From: Phoenix dactylifera
Lineage: Eukaryota > Streptophyta > Magnoliopsida > Arecales > Arecaceae
Direction: 5' to 3'
DNA length: 64,000 bases
NCBI RefSeq assembly: GCF_009389715.1
Contig: NW_024067667.1
Location: 2,192,501 to 2,256,500 of the forward strand
The notes under the pieces are model-generated. The model was not told where the DNA came from and did not search any database. It saw only the letters and a program-made list of their open reading frames with translations. Positions 38,801 to 48,416 of the stretch are shown piece after piece (position 1 is the stretch's first letter; each line of letters opens with the position of its first letter). Made by a program: the position numbers and the translations under genes.

Positions 38801-39375
38801 GAACCAGCAATTGCCCTCATGAAAACATAACTGTATCACTATTATAGTCTCCAACATCAAAAATCCACCGCTACGGCCTCCTAAGAAGTTGAAGTGACAT
38901 TGAAACTTCACAAACAAAAAAAAGAATAATCGACGGCAGTAAAACCAAGAAAATAATCCAAGATTCTCTCTTCGTATCAGAAAAGCACAACTATTCATGA
39001 CTACAGCAAACAGAAAAAATGATGGTAAGGGGGTTTAACACAGCGATTCTTTTTCTTGTGCAAAAACCCTAAGCTACTGGAAAAACACCCAAAACCCATC
39101 TGAGGAAACCCATAGAAGAGCACTGGAAGCAAGTAAGGGCTGCTTACAATGTGAATATCCTGGAAGCCGGACAACGCTAGGGTTTTGAGGAGCTCGCATC
39201 CAATTCCGCCGGCCCCCACCATCAGCACCTTCGCCCTCTGCAACAACTCAGTTTGATTCGCCTCTTCTACTTCAGCGCAAAAATCGGCCCAAGAAACAGC
39301 ACAGATAGAAGAAAAAAACGCCTGAGAAACCTAGAACAATACCTTAATCGCTTCCAACTGCGACCCCGACGCCAT
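11808..39375 (-). CDS. SAE2: SUMO-activating enzyme subunit 2 (SAE2/UBA2), 11 exons, complete
   Basis: Catalytic subunit of the heterodimeric SUMO E1: with SAE1 it adenylates SUMO, takes it as a thioester and passes it to SCE1, mainly in the nucleus. Coding exons on the minus strand: 39375-39343, 39237-39148, 33278-33195, 33078-32860, 29995-29894, 21769-21314, 21229-21000, 20689-20596, 20473-20291, 20200-20103, 12156-11808. All introns are GT-AG and the frame closes exactly: 1938 bp, 645 residues, close to the usual plant length. Residues 14-25 carry the nucleotide-binding loop [25 protein letters not shown] follows across the next junction. Catalytic Cys is about residue 168 in [14 protein letters not shown]. 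Zinc-binding CxxC pairs are CYEC in exon 5 and CYVC in exon 8. The ubiquitin-fold region follows, then an acidic run ([16 protein letters not shown]) and basic nuclear-signal-like ends (TKRKQSE, SKRKKLQ). Introns 2, 5 and 10 are 5.9, 8.1 and 7.9 kb and transposon-filled. No broken exon seen. Confidence 0.96.
12731..12876 (+). mobile_element. Au-type tRNA SINE in SAE2 intron 10
   Basis: A box TTGGCGCAATGGCAAG, B box GGTTCGAAC at 12781, then ATAGCCTCTCTGCATGCTAG, GTAAGCCTGCGG, AGACCCCGCAATAGTGGAAG and a CTTTTT end. This is the Au SINE layout. It is antisense to SAE2. Confidence 0.8.
13026..14104. mobile_element. MITE-like element with AT-rich core
   Basis: The left end reads GGGGCTATTTGGCTGCTCGC followed by AATT. 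The reverse complement of the right end reads GGGCTGTTTAGTTGCATGC followed by AATT. Subterminal GCAATTGCAATT-type motifs occur on both sides (13040-13140 and 14030-14090). The core, about 13270-13880, is almost pure ATT/TAT. No clear target duplication, so the superfamily is open. Short ORFs inside are low-complexity readings of the repeats. Confidence 0.5.
14735..15441 (-). mobile_element. Probable LTR fragment of a copia-like element
   Basis: Read on the minus strand it begins TGTTAGGATCTGTCACATGC, has TCTGCAGCGGAAGGGC, GATCTTCACC, TCTGCAAATC and a GC-rich body with purine/pyrimidine-rich tracts. It resembles copia LTR starts I have seen in monocots. No partner LTR or coding region was identified. 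The several 67-126 codon frames here have no recognisable domain. Confidence 0.35.
14744..14865. repeat. Cluster of three inverted repeats
   Basis: 14744-14765 is a perfect 22-bp palindrome with half-site AGGAGGGGCGT. 14782-14824 is a hairpin with a 19-bp arm GGATAAGGATGAGTTCCTA, a 5-base A loop and one G:T-type mismatch. 14838-14865 pairs GGAGGAGGG with CCCCTCCTC around ATTTCGG. It lies inside SAE2 intron 10 and the probable LTR fragment. Confidence 0.75.
15598..15690. repeat. Degenerate short tandem repeat (about 36 bp)
   Basis: Three diverged units: TTTGCGGAGTGGGCCGGAAT, TCCTGCGGCATGGGCCAGAA and CCTATGGGAGGCAAGAAT, separated by ACCTACTTAT- or AACATATTTAT-like linkers. Probably internal to an old retroelement. 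Confidence 0.5.
16095..17279. mobile_element. Possible solo LTR, gypsy-like ends
   Basis: Starts TGTAGTACCC and ends GGGCCTTACA, whose reverse complement is TGTAAGGCCC. This matches the TGTA...CCC / GGG...TACA style of Del/Tekay-type LTRs. Base composition is higher in GC than the flanks. The 5-bp flanks (TATAC and AGCAG) do not match, so the limits or the call may be wrong. Confidence 0.3.
17400..17650. repeat. Degenerate subrepeats in SAE2 intron 10
   Basis: Motifs of the type GATACCAGAAGGTAGACTGA, ATACCGCAAGGTAGGCTAAG and GCTAGGGCGTAGACCAAGTG / GCTAGGATGTTGATC recur at irregular spacing of about 60-70 bases. It looks like decayed minisatellite DNA of an old element. Confidence 0.35.
17674..17707. 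repeat. Homopolymer junction T14-GCGC-G16
   Basis: Fourteen T, then GCGC, then sixteen G. Such a run is unusual in plant introns and prone to sequencing or assembly error. Confidence 0.9.
17985..18145. mobile_element. Fragment of the GGTACC-rich hAT-like family
   Basis: Contains CCATACCGTAACCGAACCGG, GGGTACCATACCAGACGTAC and GATGGTACCGATATGGG, the same word set as the element at 24096-24365. No clean ends. Confidence 0.4.
18938..19002. repeat. TATAGA/TA microsatellite
   Basis: TA repeats run into about seven TATAGA units in SAE2 intron 10. A 117-codon frame with repeated YLYLY across it is an artefact. Confidence 0.9.
23365..23525. mobile_element. Diverged member of the CAAGGT...ACCGG hAT-like family
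   Basis: Left side GCAAGGTCTGTAATCTC, interior GTTGGTACCGGAATAATAC, CAGTACCGTCCGGTATGG and GTACAAACAAGTACTGCAAA. Lies in SAE2 intron 5. Ends too worn to define. Confidence 0.4.
24096..24365. mobile_element. Short non-autonomous hAT-like element, GGTACCGG-rich
   Basis: The left end is TGGTCTGCCGTACCGGTC. The reverse complement of the right end is CAAGGTCCGCCGTGCCGACC. Flanks ACGGGCCA (24088-24095) and ACGGGCTC (24366-24373) agree at 6 of 8. The interior is a chain of GTACCGGTACCG-type words able to fold on itself. Overlapping ORFs on both strands are translations of these words. Confidence 0.6.
24860..25010. mobile_element. Worn copy of the same hAT-like family
   Basis: Left side CAAGGTTTGAGAAACTGAGC, then CACCCGTACCAAACCCTGTA, GTGGTACATACTGGGCCATA and ACTGTACCAGTATATGAC. 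The words match the family although no right end is clear. Confidence 0.35.
25944..29750 (+). mobile_element. Decayed autonomous hAT transposon
   Basis: Left end CAAGGTAAACCGAACCGG. The reverse complement of the right end is CAAGGTTCGTCGAACCGGG. Within lies a broken transposase on the + strand. About 27095-27200 encodes a BED-type zinc finger: [20 protein letters not shown]. About 27890-28200 reads [20 protein letters not shown], then [18 protein letters not shown] and [20 protein letters not shown], the DUF659 region of plant hAT proteins. Near 29270 a stretch [13 protein letters not shown] resembles a hAT C-terminal tail. Stops and frameshifts throughout make it inactive. Flanking 8-mers do not match, so the target duplication has decayed or the ends are inexact. 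Lies in SAE2 intron 5, antisense to SAE2. Confidence 0.75.
27035..28210 (+). pseudogene. hAT transposase remnant (BED finger and DUF659)
   Basis: The BED part opens METSMKK-like after an ATG at 27035 and stops at about 27259. Further fragments follow in other frames (a stretch around 27442-27654 with HIASIRRTF, then the DUF659 stretch). At least five in-frame stops interrupt it up to 28210. The part after that is too scrambled for a domain call. Confidence 0.7.
30000..32290 (-). other. SAE2 intron 4, left part, nothing recognised
   Basis: AT-rich intron DNA. A 96-codon open frame on the minus strand at 30418-30708 has no recognisable domain and is probably chance. Confidence 0.4.
32296..32599. 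repeat. Tandem duplication, two 152-bp units
   Basis: TATCAAACCATCTCA occurs at 32301 and again at 32453, and GGATAATATAACTGTACTAA repeats at the same 152-bp spacing. Each unit ends AACTGATCCCAACTAGCTGG or CCTGATCCCAATTAGCTGG followed by GACAAAGTTTA and TGGTTATG repeats. That ending resembles the 3' end plus short-repeat tail of plant tRNA SINEs, so this may be two nested retroposon tails. Confidence 0.8.
35330..35560 (+). pseudogene. Possible LINE-type RT 3' remnant
   Basis: Translates as [18 protein letters not shown], a stop, then residues including AWCMRIHKA. Plant non-LTR RT C-termini commonly show GRPKxTWxEVVKxD followed by a WRxRIHVADP-type end. Short and broken, so low confidence. 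Lies in SAE2 intron 2. Confidence 0.35.
35561..39147 (-). other. Remainder of SAE2 intron 2
   Basis: Begins with a pyrimidine-rich CCTCC/TTCC tract (35561-35700). The phrase AGGTCTAATTACC(G/A)TCACC occurs twice, at about 35793 and 36032, showing an old internal duplication. The rest is AT-rich with short unsupported ORFs. Confidence 0.4.
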
Positions 39376-40930
39376 GGGAGCGATGGAGAGCAGCGAGGTG
39401 ATGGAGAAAGGGAGGGTTTTAGTAGGGGATTAGAAGGGCGCGAGGGAGGAGGGGAGGAAATCCAGACGGTCGGAGCTCAGAACATGGTAGCCCTCGCGGC
39501 CGATGAGGACTAGTTGCCTTCGTGGAAAAAAAACAAAGAAGCGGAGAGGGGAATTTTAAATGGAACTGTTTACCCGGTGGCTCCTTGGGGCACTACGCCC
39601 CTTCGCGCACGGAGAAATTCCCGAGCGCACGCGGAGCTAAGGACTCCTTTGATTCTCACTAAAAAAATTTTTTTTCTGAAAAAACTAATACTTACCTATA
39701 TAATACTTAAGAACTTTATCATGCATAAAAAATTATATAAAATATTTATTATATTTTTAATAAAAAAAATCTTATTACATTCTATTTAAAAGCTAATAGA
39801 AGTTAAACTTTTTCGTGTTCTATATAAATTTTTTTCTATAAATTAAGAAAATTTTATTTTTATTAAAAAATTGTTTTTTATTTTTTAAAAAAATCCAACC
39901 AAATATGGAATTTTTTTTATTTTTTATTAACGATACTTTTCTTCACGAACTAAACGAATAAAAAAAAATTGATGCCGTACATGCATGAGAGTGGGATTCA
40001 AGTGATCCATCTCTGTGAAATTTCTTTAGCTAAAACTTTTGGAGATGAGATTTTGCTGCAACTAATATAAATTTTTTATGGATAAAAAAAATTATACCAT
40101 ATTTAATTAATATTATTAATTGATATACAATCTCAATACCCCTGGCAAATGGTCGATTATGATGTAATGGATTAGATACCATTTTCCTTGTATATTGCAC
40201 TTTTTTTAATTATGGCTAGAGAAAGGATGAGATTTTGATGTGGCTATATTTTAGTGATATTAGAATCTCAATTCTTAAAAAATGATGGATTGGGATGTAA
40301 TGGATGAGGTTTATAGAAATATTTCTTTTAATTATGTTTAGAGAAGGGATGAGATTTTGATAATGTATGGTTTAATCAGTTCAAGCTTGCAGGTCAGGCT
40401 TGACAAGTAAGCTGGCAAGAATAATGGAGGGGTTTGAATCAAGTAGAACTTGGGTTTTGGTTGAAGTTTATACCATGGTACCTTAGGTTTAAGTTAAGCC
40501 TGGTACATAAGAGATGATAGGGCATGTACTGATTTATCATGTATAACTTATCATGACTCCAAAATCTGGTACTTAGCAAGATATGCCAAATAAAGCAAGA
40601 TAAACTTTCTTTTATCCCAGTTCCAAATGAAGCCTCACTAGATTTTAACCTAAACAAAATATTTTATCTGAACCTATGCCTGCCTATAATCTTGGGCCTA
40701 GATCAGCTAGATCCAAACTTGTAAACCATGTCGATGAACCAGTGCTTGCCTTTCCATGAAAGAGGTGCAGGAGCTTTTTGCTTGCTAATTCATTGAGCAA
40801 GAAGGAAAAAATCATTAGCAAAGAAAGAAAATCATGGTCCAACCACTCTTTGATGGTATAAATGTATGGAGATATTAAGAGAAAAATCAGCTTTTTTGAA
40901 GAAGAGAAGAAGAAAAGGAGTTCACAAAAA
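39376..40930. other. SAE2 5' flank and AT-rich spacer
   Basis: 39376-39660 is GC-rich, consistent with the SAE2 5' UTR and promoter. A purine-rich plus-strand frame through it (39253-39513) is a shadow. From 39660 the DNA is AT-rich. GAGAAAGGATGAGATTTTGA at 40219 and GAGAAGGGATGAGATTTTGA at 40341 form a 122-bp spaced repeat. Confidence 0.5.
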
Positions 40931-41545
40931 TAAAGACAATATTCAACTGCATTCATTAAGTACTGAATGATTATATCTTCCACTATTAAGAGAGTTGATG
41001 AAGAGCATTTAAGTTTATTCAAGGCCAACCAACTGATTCAAAGCTCCATTATTCTTTGTATATTTGTCTTTAAGAAGTTATAATTTATTTTTATCACTTT
41101 TTTTTTTTGTACTCTGTTGTGACAAGTTTCAGAAATTAAAACTTGGGAAAAGGTCTATCCAAACTTCGAATTAGATTACATTGAGCTTAGAAAAAGGCTC
41201 GAAAGTAGTTTTGGTTGATTTCTAGTAAAAATTAACTGAGTTGTTTATGAGCTCGGTCAAAACAATCGGACTGTAATTTTGAAAGAATTGTAGTAAAAAT
41301 TTTCAAGAAGAGTATCTTAAGGAGTAGACGTAGGTGCATGGTTGGCACCAAATTCCTATAAATTTGATGTGTTTGTAGTATTTGATCTGTGTACTCTAAA
41401 CTTCTGCATATTTACTTACAGCTAATTATCAATTGCAAATCACACATGCACATTAAGTTTTATTCCACTGCATTTTGTTTAAAGTTTTTGAAAAGTTCAA
41501 TTCTCCCCCTCTCTTAGGCAACATAGCTGGGCAACACCTTGGTTG
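40930..41545 (+). mobile_element. Remnant Ty1/copia LTR (U5-like end)
   Basis: Contains GAGTAGACGTAGGTGCATGG, then ACCAAATTCCTATAAATTTG, TATTTACTTACAGC, and ends CAATTCTCCCCCTCTCTTAG followed by GCAACA. That succession (xGACGTAGG, then CCAAATxCCxxxTAAA, then a CCCCCTCTTAGG end) is typical of SIRE/Tork copia LTRs. No matching second LTR found; left limit arbitrary. Confidence 0.55.
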
Positions 41546-44500
41546 AATGTAGTGCTCTGTTGGAAACTTATTAGCTTTGCACTTTGGGCTCAACTTTACA
41601 AGATTCTCCTAAGTTGTTAATACAATAAAAATCTCTCTATCACCATAATAACTATGATAAATATATTTTTAATGTAGATCCAATTGACTAACTGATGTGG
41701 TGATTAGGATCCTTGCCTTGGTGACTCCAACTGTGAAGAATACGAGATTGCAAACATGGTTACAAATTGATGGTCTCCTCATTGTTGTTTCCTCTCCTCC
41801 TCTTCCCCAAATCCCTTCTCAATGCTTATTTCTAGATTGAAGTTGACGCTATCGTCAATGAGGTGGCAAGCTCTTCTTTTCTTGTTATTTGAAGACTTTG
41901 TTTTCTTTTCTTCTTTCTCTTCTGAATCTTTATGGTCTTAAATTTGGCCAGAAATGTCAGCAATTCTTGCTATATCAGTAATTTTAAGACTTTATTGCAC
42001 AACATGGCAATTTATTTTTAGAGTTAACCCTAAACATGTATTCCAACATTTACTATAGATTTTTTTTTTGCTTCTTCCATTTTATTCGTGCTTCTCTTTG
42101 GCACTCAACCATATATATATTGATAAATGGGCTAGATATCCTTTCACTTCTTATTATTCTAGTAGGTGATAATGGTCCTTCTAATTTTGTTACGAGTAAG
42201 TCATTGCCAATTTACTTGCATAACCTACATATACATATAGTCTATCGAATATTGCCACAAGCAGCCAAATTGATCAAAGGCTTGTGATATTTCTACAATT
42301 ATGCAACTACTGCTCTATGATGTTTTAGAGTTATTCATTGCCATGGTTTAAAGCTCACTTATTGAGCTTATATTGGCTATTTTTTACCGTATGTCATTTA
42401 TTAAGCCGAAAAATATGCAACCATGCTAAAACTAGCCTTTTCATATCTTAAATTGTTTTAGAATGATAGTAGACATGATTTGGACTTCTGCATGAAATGT
42501 TTGGCTAGAATAAATCCAACATCTTTAATATGATTAAATAATCATGTTATTGATGGACATAGGTTTATGATTTAATGCACCAATCAACTGACAATCAAGA
42601 TATTGGCATAATATAAAGCTACATACCCTTGTATCAGTCTAAGGATACAAGGCAGTACGGTGCCAATCTTCATGCACTTATATTAGTCCATCCAATTTGT
42701 ACTAATCTAGCATTAGTTGATGTGAATCCATTTTAGTTGCCATGAGCCTCAGTACATGATTGGGCACATAAAAAGAATGGCTTGATACAACATGATGTAT
42801 ATGGTAAAGCTTAATCATTTTAGCAAAATCTATAAAACTATATACAATGTCTTTAGAATACTAAGTAGGAGTTTGAATTAGGATCTATTTTATATTTTGA
42901 GCTTCATTACTGTGACTATGGTAATACTAAGTAGAAGTTTGAATTAGGATCTGTTATATTTTGAGCTTCATTATTGTAACTATGGTATTGGACAATATAG
43001 AGATGGCAAGTGGTGACACACATATGTGCAAAACCATAAATTATAAGAATAAGAATGAGAAATTAGAGTAGTCGTTTTAATTGCAAAAATTGTGATCAAA
43101 GGCATGGAAACCATCTGAAAATTGAAGGGGCATGTGCAATGAAAATTTGAAGAAGCTCGCAAAGAGAGGAAGACCAATTATTAAACAAATAGTTGTTACG
43201 AGAGAGGATGGAAAATCATTGAATGAGATTGAAGGTATCCTTTAATAGGAATGATTGATGATGAGGGACTAATAAAGCTAGACCTATATAGTTACCACAA
43301 GACTAGGTATTACAGTTACATTGTGACTAGTACAAATGGAGGAATAGTATAACTAAATTATCATGTCAAGAAAGAATTAAAAAAAAAAACATGAGGCAAA
43401 TAAGTGAGAGGTTATCACCATGTTGAATGGTAAGAATGGACTCTAACAAATATGAGTACTTAAATGATGTCTATCAACCTTTGCCTGTTTAACTAATCTC
43501 AATTGCTTTTCTTTCTATAGCATGTAGTTGTTCTATCAACATCCAAAAATTTTTAACCTCTATCTCAATGTGCACATCTGTACTATGCTGATCTTATGCT
43601 TTTGTATTTTCTATTATTTATATAAATACTATAGAACTAGTGTTATATTTTTTTTGTATATTTATTGTTGAATATCTTCCCATGAGATTTTTTTAGTCTC
43701 TCAAATCTTGACAAAGTTCAATGATTATGCCATGCATCCATGTCAGCCAACCATCTTGCTATAATATAATTTTGGACATCTCATCTATATCCCTTTCTTG
43801 TACAAGAGAACCAAAGTAATCTCAAACATTTTTTAATTGTTTTTTTCCCCCTTATTTGCATTCAAAGATTTAAATGCTCACTGTAGTTCATGCTAACCAT
43901 AGACCTATTAGCTATTTATAAATATGTTAGATAAATTTTTATATATCTATTCATAAATTCCATAACAAAATTCATAATTTACATACCTGACATAATGCCA
44001 AAAATCCTTTGATCTTCAAAACCTCTCCGAATATTAGAACATAATATCTACAGGTGATTTGCTTGCTGCCTTTAGCTAGGCTAAGTTTTCTTACACGCCT
44101 CATTTGTAGAACTAATAGAAGTATTAACATACCTAAACTGTCATGCCAAGAGACCCTCTTTTTATGAAACTCAAGAACCATATTAAAACTCTATTCAAGG
44201 ATGATAAATTGAGGTTCTTGAATCTCAAGACATAAAATCTCAAGAGACATAGTCTTTCCACCTCCTACATGGGGACACGAACTAGCCATAGTTCCCTATA
44301 ATCTATTTAGACCAACTTATATACCAAATCCAAACCCCACATGCAAAAACATATCCCTTTTATTTTTCAAAACAACAAAGATATAGTCGTTTCATTTTCC
44401 AAACAATAAAAACATGGCCTTTTCATTTTCCAAAAAAGTAAATACTAAATCAAAAAATAAACTATTTTAAAATTTATCTTGAAACTATAAATCCAAGTAC

Positions 44501-45011
44501 TTGGTTTCAAATAAAGATATATGCCTGTATTATTCAAAACAAAGGCCATGATAATAGGCATTATCTCAAACCCTTCAGTATATACTCATGTAGTTAACCC
44601 TGGCCTATACAAAATATATGCTTTTAGATTAGAGACTGGGAGTTGAATCACTACGTACAAGTCAAAACCAAATGGTTCACTATTCATATCATACTCAGAA
44701 CCTAGGAACTCGGGTATAGCTCCGTTTCAGCTTGAGTATTGGCCACTAAGGAAATGTGCCCCAAATATTCCATAGGCCTGAACAACTGGAATCCAACCTT
44801 CGCCCCCTATTAGATCCTCCATATATACCTGCAAATGCATACCTAATAGGGAAGTCAGACCTCAAGGCATACCTGTAAGTGCTCACAAATATTTATTCAA
44901 TGACTATTGTCATACAACAATAAATAATAATAACACATATCACCAAACATGCATTCCATGAACTTATTATTGATATTCATAAAATTAATTAAACTTCAAT
45001 CTCATAATACA
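41546..45011. other. AT-rich spacer, mostly unassigned
   Basis: No gene found. It includes the 66-bp duplication at 42857-42988. The part just below 45012 could hold the 3' LTR of the minus-strand copia remnant, but I could not define it. Confidence 0.4.
42857..42988. repeat. Tandem duplication, two 66-bp units
   Basis: AATACTAAGTAGGAGTTTGA at 42857 and AATACTAAGTAGAAGTTTGA at 42923 start two units that both continue ATTAGGATCT, TATTTTGAGCTTCATTA and ACTATGGTA. Confidence 0.85.
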
Positions 45012-46245
45012 TCAATAAAAGATTATGCCCATATTTTGTGCATAATAATGAAATATAGAAACAAGACATTTAACGAATGGATCTGCCAAGTTATTCTTAG
45101 ATGACATTTTTGGAACAAAAACTTGTTTTTGTATCATATCTCTAATATAGTTGTATTTTTCTTCAATGTGTTTTGCTTTGGAGTGACACTTAGGATGCTT
45201 AGTAATTACAATGGTAGAAGCACTATCCCAAAGAATCACTATAGATTGCTCCACACATGAAACCACTAGAAGATTTTTCAAAAATTTCTGAGATACACAG
45301 CCTCCTTTATTGCTAAATTAATAGCCACATATTCAGCCTCCACTGTGAACTGTGTTACACATTCCTATTTTTTACATTTTCAAAAATTTGCATTACCACC
45401 GAACATGAAAACAAACCTAGTGATAGATTTTCTGGTATCTAGACAATCTTGAAAGTCAGAGTCAAAGTAGCCAACCAACTGCAACTCATCAATCTGATAT
45501 GTTAAGGTATATGACTTGGTCTACTTCAAATAATGCAGCACCCATTTGACTCTCTCCCAGTAATTTTTTTCAAGATTTTATTAGAATCTGCTGAGAACCC
45601 CCACAACATATGCAAGATTTGGCTTTGTACATATTGAGGCATACATAAAACTTCTCATGGAAGCAGATGGAAACTATGATTTTTCAAGTTTATTCTCAAG
45701 TGAACTAGGATAATCTTTCTTGCTCAAAGTGTTTGTTCCATCATTAGAAATTTTACCTAGAAAAATAATTCATCTTAAATCGGTGTAAGAGTGAACCAAT
45801 ATGCTTGTCTGGAGATAAATTGAGTTTTCCCTATGCTCTGTCCCCGACAAATTTAATGCCGAGGATATAAGAAGCTTCACCAAGATTTTTCATCTTGAAT
45901 GTGAGAAATAGCCAACCTTTGATCTTCATCACAAGGAACACATCATTACCTGTTGGAAGAATATCATCAACATATGAAGTAAGACAAATAATCTTGGCTC
46001 CCACTGTCCTGACATAAATACAATAATTTTTTAGATTTTATATAAAACCATACTCTTCAATTATTTCATGAAATCCAATATTCTGTTGCCTGGATGCTTG
46101 CTTCAAACCATAGATTGATCTCTCTAGCCTACATATTTTATGTTCATTCCTAACTGTAATGAAACCTAAAGGTTGCATCCATGTATATCTTCTCAATAAA
46201 AGTTTCATTTAGAAAAGCTGTTTTCACATCCATTTGGAATTTTTT
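45012..46245 (-). pseudogene. Degraded Ty1/copia RT-RNase H
   Basis: On the minus strand: MDVKTAFLNETFIEKIYM near 46240, then the catalytic RT motif in TSYVDDILPTGNDVF at about 45950, FKMKNLGEASYILGIK, the RNase H phrases FTVEAEYVAI at about 45340 and HSKAKHIEEKYNYIRDMI at about 45150, ending NNLADPFVKCL. Stops and frameshifts are frequent. Only the 3' half of pol is left; gag, protease and most of integrase are missing. Confidence 0.8.
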
Positions 46246-46659
46246 TTTTGGTGGAGATTCAATTTAGTTTACTTCTGAAATTTGTATACTACGATAACAC
46301 TGATAAATGCATGATTTAAAATAGCTTATTCATTGTGATTTTAGCTTGAAAGTGACAAAATTATTCAATAAAGTATATTTTTTCCTTTGAATTTCTTCTC
46401 TTGTATTTGTTTTCTATTTTTGGATGAACTTCATGGACACCAACTTTCCGTTTTTAAACTCCATAGAGAATTAAAATATTATTTTTATTTTTAATATAAA
46501 AGGATGATCTCTGATCACCATATTCCCAAAACAATTACATATTGCACATTGTCAATGCTATAGGTCTAACATGCAATTTAGAATTTTGTCATGAGCTCCC
46601 ATGCATACATCATCTCAAATTGAAACCAACAAACCACCCACCCACCCTCTCTCCTGCCA

Positions 46660-46830
46660 TCAAGGTGGTAGCACGGTTGGAACAGGGCTAAAATTCTACT
46701 GGAGTAGCCCAGATTCAAAATGCGCGGGCGTCAATTAAATATGGGGACCGGATACCCCTGCCTGGTCTGCCAGTGGAGTTGCCATCTGGTCCACCGGTAT
46801 TGAGATGGCGCTAGGGTGACGTACTCATAC
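46660..46830 (+). mobile_element. Possible tRNA-derived SINE-like segment
   Basis: AAGGTGGTAGCACGGTTGGA resembles a tRNA-type A-box region and CAGATTCAAAAT a B box about 40 bp later. No clear tail, so this is a weak call. Confidence 0.25.
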
Positions 46831-47241
46831 TTGGGGTAACCCATGGGTCGGGGAGGGCACGTGTAAACTTGCGACCCGCATCGAAGATTCCATGGTAGAA
46901 GAGGGCTCAATGGAAATTGCTACGCGGGTGGATTCTTTCCTCCCCCTCCCTTTCTATTTTTGAAAAAAAAAAAAACCCTCCCACGTCTCCTCAATGCAAC
47001 ACGAATTCTCTAATCCTCTTGGGTCCGCCGAAGTCCAAACTCTCGCATCAGCGGCAAAACAGCGTATTGCGCCGCTCGCCCCTGCAGCCGAAAAATCCAC
47101 CCCCGAGGAGTGTATAATTAATTCATAACCAGACTCGCAACTGATTTGTAGCAGGCTAAGAAAAAGAAGAAGAGTAGGGATTTTACAGACCAAAGAATGG
47201 AATAGGCGAGAGCCTCGTCTCAGGCCGGGTGTGGCCAGTCA

Positions 47242-47253
47242 GCTCTGATACCA
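47242..47253 (-). other. Copia primer-binding site (initiator tRNA-Met)
   Basis: The minus strand reads TGGTATCAGAGC, the standard site complementary to initiator tRNA-Met in plant copia elements. It has the same orientation as the pol remnant at 45012-46245, 1 kb downstream, so both may be the two ends of one internally deleted element. The LTR should lie just above 47254. Confidence 0.6.
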
Positions 47254-47639
47254 TACTTGGGTTGTGAAACCCCCTGCTTTAAGGTTTTCGAGAGGAAAGG
47301 AAAAAAAAAGTGATATGAGCAGCAGGAAAAAAAAAAGTATTTTAGTACCGACCTTATGGTTATTATTCTTTGATGGTTCACACACGAGCCGTGGTTCTGG
47401 AGTCGGCATAGCTCTTTATTTACCCATGGGGCCATGAGTTTTCTAGTTAGACTTCCCGACCAACATAGCCGAATATTAAGTGGTTTGAAGATGGGCTTTC
47501 GAGATGGATATTCCTATGGAGAAGATTTCAAAAACAAGGGATGAGAAAGAACAGCCTGGAAAGCTAATTGTGGACAACTTTTTGAAGTGCTTCAACCAGA
47601 ATCATTGCTATTTAACTTGGACCTCTTCTGAAAAAGTCG

Positions 47640-48230
47640 AGGTATTTCAAATTGTTTGTTGACACGGACAAAGTAAGGGAAAATCTCTAAAATGATTTCA
47701 ATATTGGACCTTGGACATATAATAGTTCCGAATCGAATCTCTTTAGAAAGAGGATTTTTTGTCTCATGGTAGCCTGCTCCAGTCCCCTTACGAAACTTTC
47801 GTTATTGGGTTAGCCATACACTTCACATGTTTCTAGCGATTCACATGGCATCATCGAATGATACAAGTCTTGGATAAGAATCTACAACGCACTAGAACGC
47901 CCTTGTTGACGATCCTCTACTCCGACGGCATCTAGGGTTCCTCGAACAATGTGATATCTCACACTGGGTAAATTCTTAACCCTTCCTCTTCTTACTAATA
48001 CTACAGCATGTTCTTGTAAATTATGGCCAATATCAGATATATAAGAAGTTATTTAAAATTCAGAGGTTAATTATACTATGGCAACTTTATGTAAGGTAGA
48101 GTTTGGTTTTTTGAGAATGATAGTGGAAAAGTTGATAGATAAGTTATTCTTACTGCCATTTTGCATAACCGTACATGAGATTTTCATACCCATATGGCTC
48201 CTGGTTCAACTCTTTAGAAGGATTCTCCTC
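47640..48230 (-). other. Plastid DNA insertion (NUPT) with rps12 region
   Basis: Beyond the rps12 exon, the flanks also look plastid. 47700-47892 has GGACATATAATAGTTCCGAA, AGCCTGCTCCAGTCCCCTTA and GCCATACACTTCACATGTTT, which I know as plastid rps12 intron 2. 48126-48220 has CCGTACATGAGATTTTCA and ATGGCTCCTGGTTCAA, the plastid sequence 5' of exon 2. The limits are estimates and the left edge may extend to about 47450. Numerous changes show that it is old. Confidence 0.88.
47893..48125 (-). pseudogene. rps12: Plastid rps12 exon 2, nuclear pseudogene
   Basis: The minus strand reads LKKPNSTLHKVAIV, stop, LTSEF, stop, then [40 protein letters not shown] and [13 protein letters not shown]. This is exon 2 of plastid ribosomal protein S12; the 233-bp length fits that exon, and GTGCG follows as the intron 2 donor. 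Two in-frame stops and several replacements show it does not work. The plastid signatures ([18 protein letters not shown] type) exclude the mitochondrial rps12. Exons 1 and 3 are absent, as expected because exon 1 is trans-spliced from elsewhere in plastid DNA. Confidence 0.93.
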
Positions 48231-48416
48231 CAAATGCCCCGAAGACGCGCAAAAAAACAAACAAACAAAAAAAAAAACGCCATATGTTTCTCCGCCCGTC
48301 CTTCGTCTTCTTGTCGTCACGGTGACGACGTAAACAACGCGATCAGTGATTCTGCTTCCAATCCTCACCCTTTCTCCCTGTTTCTTCTACCCGTAAAACT
48401 CAGGAAAAACAGCATC

